DNA of 64,000 bases from Bromus sterilis. Lineage: Eukaryota > Streptophyta > Magnoliopsida > Poales > Poaceae. The position numbers and the translations under genes were made by a program. The notes beneath the pieces are model-generated. The model worked only from the letters and a program-made list of their open reading frames with translations. It was not told the DNA's origin and made no database searches. Positions 55,881 to 64,000 of the stretch are shown here, piece after piece. Numbering within the stretch: position 1 is the stretch's first letter; the number at the start of each line of letters is the position of its first letter. The stretch spans positions 110,069,501 to 110,133,500 of the forward strand of contig OX465601.1 of assembly GCA_950022295.1 (NCBI GenBank). The letters are read 5' to 3'.

Positions 55881-58454
55881 AGTGCAAGTCCGCGTAGGAA
55901 GTGGTGCCCAAGTCACCCAAGGCCGTCGGCGTTCGTCTATCAAGATTTATCTTAGAGTTTAAATAAAATTTATTTGATTCGGAGGTTGTGTAAAACATTA
56001 ATATCATATTATGTCGTCTACACAGTGGATGCCTTATCCACGGTTTGAATAATGGTTGTTCAAAGTTACTGCTTTCTGAATTTCACCCTTCGTGGTGAAC
56101 TACTTAAGTTGAAATCTTGATGTTATGTCTATTTTCTTGATTGCTAAATAAATTAAGTTATGTGATGATAATGCTAAAATTGTTATAGCATAAATGACTT
56201 AGTCGCATTAGAACAAAGTGCATGCGGAAGCTTCATATCGATGAAGTCATTCAACCTCTTGACTTTGAGTCATTTGACACATGCAATGTTTTTCTAATAG
56301 ACAAAATCATTGATTAAATGAATTGTTCAAGTGTTTAGTAAACTATGGGTAATAACACATATCGATGTGTCAAGAACCAATAAACAATACTTTACAAAAA
56401 AATGTGATAATGACTTGTATAGATATACCGATATTTAGACAAGACATAATATCTGAAATTTTGAATAAGTTCAAAACTGTTTCAACACAAAGAGAATCAT
56501 CATCACACATAGATCAAATATTTGACAATCTGATCGTAAAATAAATGAGTTAAAGAATTTAGCAAACATCATTGAGTGTATGAAGTCAGTTCATAAACTA
56601 GCGTCACCTGAAACCCCTTAGAGCTATGAAGTATCTTGACTCATAACCAAGCTCTATATGACATATTGGAATTAAAATTGTTTTCTACCCTGAATTCCAG
56701 CATGACATGGTGAGGTCGGTGATGTACTTAAACCACACTCCCATTCACTATACTGCTTAACGCTTTAGAGAAACCACTTACGAGCTAAATAGAGCGCCGT
56801 CATATGACTGTTGAAACAATGCCCTATAAGAATATGGCATGGATAAGAAATCCAATTGTTGTTTCATAATTTAGGAGATATATATTTAGAATATACTTGA
56901 TCTCAAATATAAGTATTGTAGAAACATCATGTTACGAACAACACCTCCACTACCATACCCGAGAAAATTGTTTATCGAGGGACATGGGATTTTTCCTTGA
57001 GAAAATAGCTCTCTTGAAACAATTAAGTGGGAGGACTAATAGCTTGATAATGATTACAATGAATCATTTGGTTCTACAGAATGAAACTCGAAATTTGATC
57101 TAGAGATAAATTCTGTGACCAAACCAAAAATTCCTACATCTGATGAAAAGGAATGATGAAACTCTGAAATGTGTTCCAGAGATGAAATGATCAAGTCTGA
57201 TGTTGTATCACACAACTTTATAAATTCACATTGAACCAATGTAGTTCTGAAGTGTGATAAACCTATGAACTACAAGACCCCATGACGGGCACTAACTCCA
57301 CTATATGGCTTAAACACCATAAAAACGAAATGAAAGCCATCCACCAAAATCTAGTTGAGAACTTGGTAAAACCCTCCTAAGGATACCTGATCATTAGAGT
57401 GGATTGGTTTTTCATAGATATGAACATAGACGATAGCTTCATCGTTGATAACGCTCGACTTATCACAAAAATAAGTTTTCCGATAGAGTTCAAAAGGTTG
57501 ACTACAATATGTGTAGTGATGCAAATGTTCATATGGAAAATTACTGATAATCGCGGCATACTTACGAAGTATGACATATGGATTTTTCTTCTGAGAAAAT
57601 TAAACAAAGGGTGTATGCATGATACAACCTGAAAGGATTTAATGATCTATACGATATTAGTAAAGTGAGAATGCTTCAAAGATTAGTCCATAGTTGAAGC
57701 AAATATCACAAAGATGGAGTAATAGTTTTTGATGAAGTTATAAAAGTTATTATTTCATCAATAATCATATAAGATATGGAATTAAGTGGGAGCACGATTC
57801 TAATCATATATGTGAATAACATATGAGTGATTGAGAATAAATATTTTAGCAAAATAAAGCACTAAGGTATTGGATGTCCTGAAAGTGCAACAAGCACAAA
57901 AGTAATCTAAATAGTAGATTAGTTCTCTTGAAGTACCTCAGATGAAGAAAGGTTCTATGAGGAAAACTAAAGAGTTCATTAAAAATAGACGAAATAAAGT
58001 TTCATAATGATTTGTAATATTTTTAATCGGTCTATAGCTAAGTAGCAAAATAGGATGTTCAAAATGATTTTTCAAGCTAAGGCACATAGCAGGATTCCTA
58101 CATGGCAACTCTGGAAGTTGCATAGGAGGGTATTTGGATCAGGAACACCATCATAGTGATTGGCATAGTTCCGAACGCTTGATTTACACAAACCCTATTT
58201 TGATATGAGCATCATGATCAAAGAAAAGTAAGCTAAGAGCTCACTGTAGTCCAAACATGTTGAACGATAGTGCCCTATCTTTAAATACTTCATAAAGGAT
58301 GAAGGGGTACATTAAGATACGCAGGATTGAGACGAGCCTAAAAGCGTTAAGCTCACTGACGAAGTCTATACCACAAGCGAGCATGAAGACCAAAGTGTCA
58401 TTGGTCTGAGTAAACCATGCAACTAGATTATTGTCTCTAGTGCAAGTGGGAGAC
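55881..58454 (+). other. Non-coding interior in place of pol
   Basis: About 2.6 kb of AT-rich sequence without recognisable pol domains. It ends in the polypurine tract AAGTGGGAGAC. Confidence 0.55.
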
Positions 58455-60286
58455 TGTTGGAATTATGCCCTAGAGGCAATAATAAAATGTATTATTATAA
58501 TTCCAGGTTCATTATTAATGTTTATATGTCTGTGCTATAACTGCAATGGCCTATGCGGAGGTTTGCCAAGTGCATGTTAACTGCCTTCGGAGGAAAACCC
58601 GTATGCAGGTGTGGAGTATAAACACAAAGTGTTCTTAGTCTTCCTCTAGGACAAACCTGTGTATTATGGATGTCATGTTTTCCTGACATAGGGCATTGAA
58701 TATGCCGGTAATACATGGGAGCACATTGTTACCAAAACAAGGGTGTTGAACTGACCCAATTGTATGATTTGCTTTGAGATTTCATCATCATTAGATTATG
58801 AGTTAAATCATCAGATGAGTTGACATTTGCATGTATCCTTATAGACCATGAGAATGTTAAGTACCTACATACCGGAGGGTGGGTTTTGACTCTGTCCAAA
58901 CACCACCCGTAACAGGCGTGGCTATAAAGGCTTTGCTCACTCACACTCGAAAGTATGTCTAGGGACTTGATGATTCAAGTTGGGATTTTCTCCTCCTATT
59001 TAGGAGAGATATTCTTTGGTCCCTCTCGGTATTACGTATCCACCAACATCCGGCCGGATACTTTGTGAATAGATCACATGGGATACGGAATACGTGAACG
59101 AGAAAAGAACAAAACCGATATGAGGATAATTGGTATAATGATTAATGAGTTGATCATGTGATTACCTATATAATCTCACCTCATGTTTTGTAAAGTATCG
59201 CGAAGCAAAGGGATTGGCATGTCAACCAGAGGTTCACTCGAATTCATATTCGTGTAGGTGCGGGAACCATTATGGGTGTCCATGGCTCCGCTATTGGTTA
59301 TTGATCCGAGGAAAGTCAATTCCCGGTTCATGTACGTATTCTACCGAACCTATGGGGTCACACACTTAAGGGTGGTAGATTTGTTGAGTACTATAGTGAT
59401 AGGAGCACGAGTATAAGACACCGGAAAAGTTTCAGAGTGATTGAGATTTAATCGGAGAGAAAACCGAAATCGTTTAGGGGCACCGGTAAAGTACCGGGAA
59501 GAGTTTTGAGAAAACCGGGTAAAACCGGAGGACCTGAAAAGTTCCGGGATGGTTTAAATATGTTTAATATTTATTTATTGTGAATTCCCCAAAAAAATTG
59601 GAATTAATAAAATATAATTAATATCAATGGGCCCCCTCTCACTTGGAAGGCCCAAGTGGGGAGAGAGCACTTGAACCAAGGAGGCCCATGTGGGGAAGGC
59701 ACCTAGGAGGAAGCTTCCTCCTAGGGGAGGAAGCTTCCTCCCCCCTTCCTTGGCGCCCCACCAGGTGGAGGGAAACCCTAGGACGCCCCTCCTCCAAGGT
59801 GGCCTCCCCTCCCCTCCCACTATAAATAGATGAGGAGGGGGCACCCCCATGTACACACAAGTTTGTTCTTTTGCCTCAGGGCTGCCCCTCCTCTCTCTTC
59901 TCCATTAGATCTAAACTCCACCTTACGCAGAAGGGCTGCTCCTTCCTCCTCTCTACTCCGGCGGCGCCGAGCTCTGGACGGCAGAGCCCTGTCGGATCTA
60001 CTACACCGTACGTGTGGATCAACCGTAGAGAGATCGTACGTTTGATCTTCGTTCGAGGGACTTCTAGATCTGTTCGTGGGAAGTCAAACGGATCATATCT
60101 GTTCAAGGGGTTGCGCTACATCAAACTTCCCCAACTCTCCATCAACTTCTTCCGGTGTGAGAGAACTACCATTGAACGGTTGTTAAGGTAACAAGATCTC
60201 TACCACTGTTTGCATCTATCTAGATCCAATCTTGGGACTTGATTTCGTAGTGTCGATTTTTTTGCTTTCTACTCCGAATCTCAACA
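58455..60286 (+). repeat. 3' LTR of BARE/Angela-like element
   Basis: 1832 bp. It keeps an intact TATA box (TATAAATA, 59821-59828). It has a short extra block around CACCGGTAAAGTACCGGGAA and a duplicated GGAAGCTTCCTCC compared with the 5' LTR. Confidence 0.9.
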
Positions 60287-61745
60287 GGTATTGCCAAGCA
60301 ACAGATGCACATATGAGCTAGGGTAAGCTCTCCAATGTAACTAGTGGGGGTGCATCCAACTTGCTTGCTCATGAAGACCTAGAGCTCATTTGAGGAGGCT
60401 CGTCCTTGGAATATACAAGCCAAGTTCTATAGTGTGAAGGTACCCACATAGCTATATGCATATATGATCATCTCTATGGAGTATCAGGTATAAGAGGGAG
60501 TACGAGTGTGGATCTCTCAAAAGGAATAGTAGTGTTGCCCCCTTCTCTGTTTTTATTTTATTTTTCTCTTTTTTATATTTTTTTGGTGGCCTCTATGGCT
60601 CTTTCTATTTAACTCTCATTTGTCCTCTTTGGGATATTTTAATTTGTCCACTTTAGGATCTTTTCCTCACTTAAGGGAAACACTCTATTTTACAAGGAGT
60701 ATAGGAGATCTTTCACACTTTACAAAAGTACTCAGCATAAAGAAGATGTAGCTATCATGATGTGTGCAAATGTATGCCTCTGCAAGTGTAGCAGGAACAT
60801 GTATGACAGAAGATCAAGTCATGAGAAGGTGGATGTTGCATGGCAATATATCTCAGAAAGGCTATGGAAATGCATTGATAGGTAGGTATGGTGGCTCTTT
60901 TGAGGAAATATATAAGGAGGTTTATGATGAAAAAGCGTATCATGCCAAGGGTTTGGATGCACCGGCGAGGTGGACGCCAACTCTCGGAGTGAGAACAGGG
61001 CAATGCACGATACCGAAGAGGCTAGCAAATATGAGGAGGTGGAAGTGTCAACTTTCAATACTTACATTAGTCCGAAGAACTCATGCACTTATTATCGGTA
61101 ACTCTCAATCTAATCAGGAGGTTCACAAAGAGACAAGTACCTCGAGGATTAGTGTATGGGGGTTTCGTTATCCTTGCACATCCTCGACTCATGGTACATG
61201 AGTGTACTCTAATATCCGATCCCTGCAAAGATTAGTGATCCATCTAGTAGCTAGAGTTCTCAACTAATTTTTCTTAGTTTTTGAAAATAAACACGGATTG
61301 CCCAAAATACGACACCTATCACTAATAGGCTAGAGCTCTTGACACCAAATGTTCAAACATTACTCACAACAATACCTCAAAACTATTGCAAGTTACTACT
61401 ACAATCGAATAGCAACCTCAGTTACCTACTTCAAGTCAAGACACAACTCAGTGCAACAGCCAACTCTCTAAACAAGATAAACATCAAAACTAAAGAGACT
61501 TCAAGCGACAAACTAAACAAAAGCTCTTGAAAAAGATAAACATTAAAGCACAAGGTTTAAACATGAAAACAACTATGAAAAGATAAACAACACACAACAA
61601 AAGAAAGATAAGCATGAAAATCCTATGATGTGTTCTAGTTTGAAGTGGAGCGTGTTTATCTCCCACACAAAGAAATCTCGGTTCTAACTTGTTATGAACA
61701 GCAAACAAAGCAAAAGAAAACTAAAAAGTAAACTAAAGAGCGAGA
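60287..61745 (-). other. Internal 3' region of the Gypsy element (part 2)
   Basis: Continues 51161-51719. Long A/T tracts, for example around 60551-60585. A 145-codon frame at 60764-61201 has no recognised domain. No pol motif seen. Confidence 0.4.
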
Positions 61746-62835
61746 TGATACGTCCAAAACGTATCTATAATTTCTGCTTGATCCATGCATGTTTTGTGTG
61801 ATATTGCTATGATCTAGATACACTTTCATACATTTTTATCATATTTGGACTAACCTATTAACTCAGTGCACCCCAGTGCCAGTTCCTATTTTCTGCTGTT
61901 TTTCTATTTCAGTTTTCCCCCATATAAAAACTGCCAGAAAAATTCCGGGAAAAATACAGAAAAAATCAGCATACAGGAAGCTTCGAGAAGAGCCCGGGAG
62001 GGGCCGGAGGGGAGCCAGGGGGGCCCAGGCGGCCACCCGGCGTGGCCCCACCCCTGGCCGCGCCAGGGGGCACCTGGGGGCCCTGTTCCACCTCTGGATG
62101 CCCCCCTTCTCCTATTTATTCTCCGTCACGGGGAAACTCCGAAGCAAGAGCCCTATTTTGCAAACTCGCCTCTGTTCCGCCGCCGCCGCGCTTCCGAGAT
62201 CGAGAGCACCAGAAGACCTCTTCCCGGCACCCTGCCGGAGGGAGGATTGACCTCCGGGAGTCTCCTCTCCACCATGGATGCTCCCCGGAGGTTTTGTGAG
62301 TAGTTTTCCTTGGACCATGGGTCCGTGATCAGTAGCTATGTGATGTTCTCCTCCCCTCTTTGATCTTCATGGTTTAGACCTCGTGAGCTGCCCTACATGA
62401 TCGAGGCACTTTTGTAATATTTTCTGCTATTGCTATGTTGAGTTTGATAGGATCTGATGGATTATGAGATTATGTTCAGATTGTGATTGAGTAATATATT
62501 TGGTTCTTATCTCTTATATTTTTGTTCCTAAGTAATTCTTGCATGTTCTCCATTGCTGTTTATTTCTTTGGCCAAGTAGTAGGTAGTGACTCCAAGAGGG
62601 AACGTTCTGCTCGACTGTGGGTTCATGCCCCCCGGTGACATGCTTGAGTGACAGAAACATGAGTCTAGGGGATGTGCTGTTGCCACAAGGGGGAAAACAA
62701 CGATGCTTGTAACCGCGGTTGCAAGGATTGTTTACTTTACGCAAAGTTCTTTTTAATGCAGTTGTCCGTTGCTTTGGGTTACACGTTGGGTGGGGCTCGC
62801 AACTTAATACCAGCGAGATGTTCTAGATAGATATC
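61746..62835 (+). repeat. Gypsy-type LTR, cut by a Copia LTR
   Basis: Starts TGATACGTCCAAAACGTATC, the start of a very common Triticeae Gypsy LTR family. It aligns with 21249-22330. It is interrupted at 62836, with ATATC (62831-62835) as the likely target duplication of the newcomer. Confidence 0.7.
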
Positions 62836-64000
62836 TGTAAGTGCATCAAGTGCCCTCCCTTGAGGTTTTGGAGTTTGATGACAAAACGGTTAAGGGACTG
62901 ATGTGTTTGTGAGTATACACAGGAGAACAGTCCCTGATGAGGTGTTTAACCACTAATGTCGACCCCCCAAAATATTGAGGAACATTGGAGAAATCGGTGC
63001 GTTTCCTGAAGAATGAAGTTGCGCGAAATCCTGAGGAAGTAGGATCCTGAAGCGTTCGGTTGAAGCTGAAGCTGAAGACGATCCTGAGGACGTTCGCGCT
63101 GAAGACGAAGTTGAAGCGTAGTCTTCGCTAAGACTTTTTTTATACTTCTTGAGTCGTAGGAAAACACCGCACTGTTGGAGGGGTTGAAGAAAACGAGTTC
63201 CGAAGGTCTGAGGAAGTGCTCAAATAGGAATCCTGAAGAAAAACCCTGAGGAAATCTCCTGCAGTAGAAGTTCAGTCCTCGGGTGTCTGAGACGTTGTTC
63301 TTCAGGACACTGAGGTAACTAACTTCGGTTGAGGAGTCTGAAGATCGCCAGTGCGACTCTTCTGAAAATCGTGAGGAGAGAGAATACTTTGACCGTGCCA
63401 CGTGTTGCGTGGTAAGAGGCTAGAACTTGTCTAGCAACGGTCATTTCCGAGGGCATGAGAGTAATTGCATGCATGGGCATTTATGTCCTTTCACCTCGGG
63501 TTGCTCCGCGGCTATAAATAGCCATCCCCATCCCCATTTGTGGTTTGGCTGCTCCGAGAGAGAAACTGACACTTGTCATTTGAGAGCAACCCACCTCTGA
63601 GGACACTGAAGAACCTATGTGAGGAAAACCACCAGCCTGAGTAGTTGAGCATTTCTGAGGAAGTCGGTTCGAGTGATCCGAAGCTTTTTACTCTTGAAGA
63701 CCGTGATCTTCCAGCCGGTGTAGAAGTCTTCAGTCTGAGGAAGTCAAGATGCAATTGTGACTTCCCGGAGTGACTGAGTCTGTGAAGGTTTCGGGAGTCT
63801 ACCTTGAAGACTCACCTGAGTTATTGGACGGAGTCTGAGGACTCTAGTTCAAGGAGAACAAGGTGAAGACTATGTCTTCTGAGTTGAATCTCAGCCTCTC
63901 CAACCAGACGTAGAGTTGTCATAGCAACTTGAACTGGTCTACCAAACCAATGTCTTCAATCTGTGGTGCTATCACTTCAACCTCTTAAGCTTCAGTATTT
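62836..64000 (+). mobile_element. Maximus/Barbara-type Copia LTR, right end outside window
   Basis: Starts TGTAAGTGCATCAAGTGCCC and contains the family phrases GGGACTGATGTGTTTGTGAG, CTTGAGTCGTAGGAAAACACC and CTGACACTTGTCATTTGAGA. A TATA box TATAAATA is at 63513-63520, inside a GGCTATAAATAGCC palindrome. At least 1165 bp of LTR is present and the interior is beyond the window. Confidence 0.85.

Larger units (their letters stand above)
51720..60286 (+). mobile_element. BARE/Angela-like gag-only Copia retrotransposon, complete ends
   Basis: 8567 bp. LTRs at 51720-53535 and 58455-60286, both TGTTGGAATTATGCCC...CAACA, the start known for BARE/WIS/Angela. The target duplication is GGGAT against GGTAT (one mismatch). 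A gag with knuckle is at 54917-55743, followed by about 2.6 kb without protease, integrase or reverse transcriptase. The polypurine tract AAGTGGGAGAC is at 58444-58454. The LTRs differ by many substitutions and several small indels, so this copy is older than the one at 3892. Confidence 0.9.

Noticed and set aside
60764..61201. 145-codon plus-strand frame in the Gypsy flank
   Set aside because: No similarity that I recognise and no neighbouring pol. Left as unassigned non-coding.

Overview
This is plant nuclear DNA from a grass. The repeat families point to the Triticeae (wheat, barley, rye or Aegilops), but the species cannot be fixed from the window. BARE/Angela/WIS-type and Maximus/Barbara-type Copia LTRs are present, together with Stowaway and Tourist MITEs inside introns and transposons inserted into one another. 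I see no tRNA or rRNA gene, CRISPR array or operon. One host gene is certain.

Layout. 1-13363: a Copia element on the minus strand, running off the left edge, with gag, a coiled-coil region and the start of pol (protease and integrase). Its 5' LTR is split by a younger gag-only Copia element (3892-12200) with perfect target duplications. The outer Copia sits in a Maximus/Barbara-like LTR fragment (13364-13692), which interrupts the first LTR of a second gag-only Copia (13693-26308). The second LTR of that element is split by Gypsy-type LTR material (21249-25369). 26309-29300: a LINE relic, a probable Helitron, a GCTATA-rich element and a Stowaway MITE. 29308-32836: a Mutator-like element (MULE) with about 96-bp inverted ends and a 10-bp target duplication. 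It has itself received a second MULE (9-bp duplication) and a LINE derivative (10-bp duplication).

33346-47339 (minus strand): a complete 24-exon gene for a kinesin-7 motor protein with a C-terminal RING finger (KIN-7D/MKRP type, 1044 residues). All exon phases close and the reading frame is open from ATG to TAG. Its introns carry MITEs and small tandem duplications. A GC-rich promoter with a perfect G-box lies at 47340-48050.

48051-64000: sparse sequence, then Gypsy LTRs on the minus strand, a BARE/Angela-like gag-only Copia (51720-60286) inside Gypsy 3' sequence, a Gypsy LTR on the plus strand, and a Maximus/Barbara LTR cut by the right edge.

The most unusual observations are two. The first is an array of 11-bp palindromes spaced 20-21 bp apart just upstream of the TATA box in the first Copia LTR. 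The second is a putative phase-1 intron at the 3' end of gag that is shared by two gag-only Copia elements.
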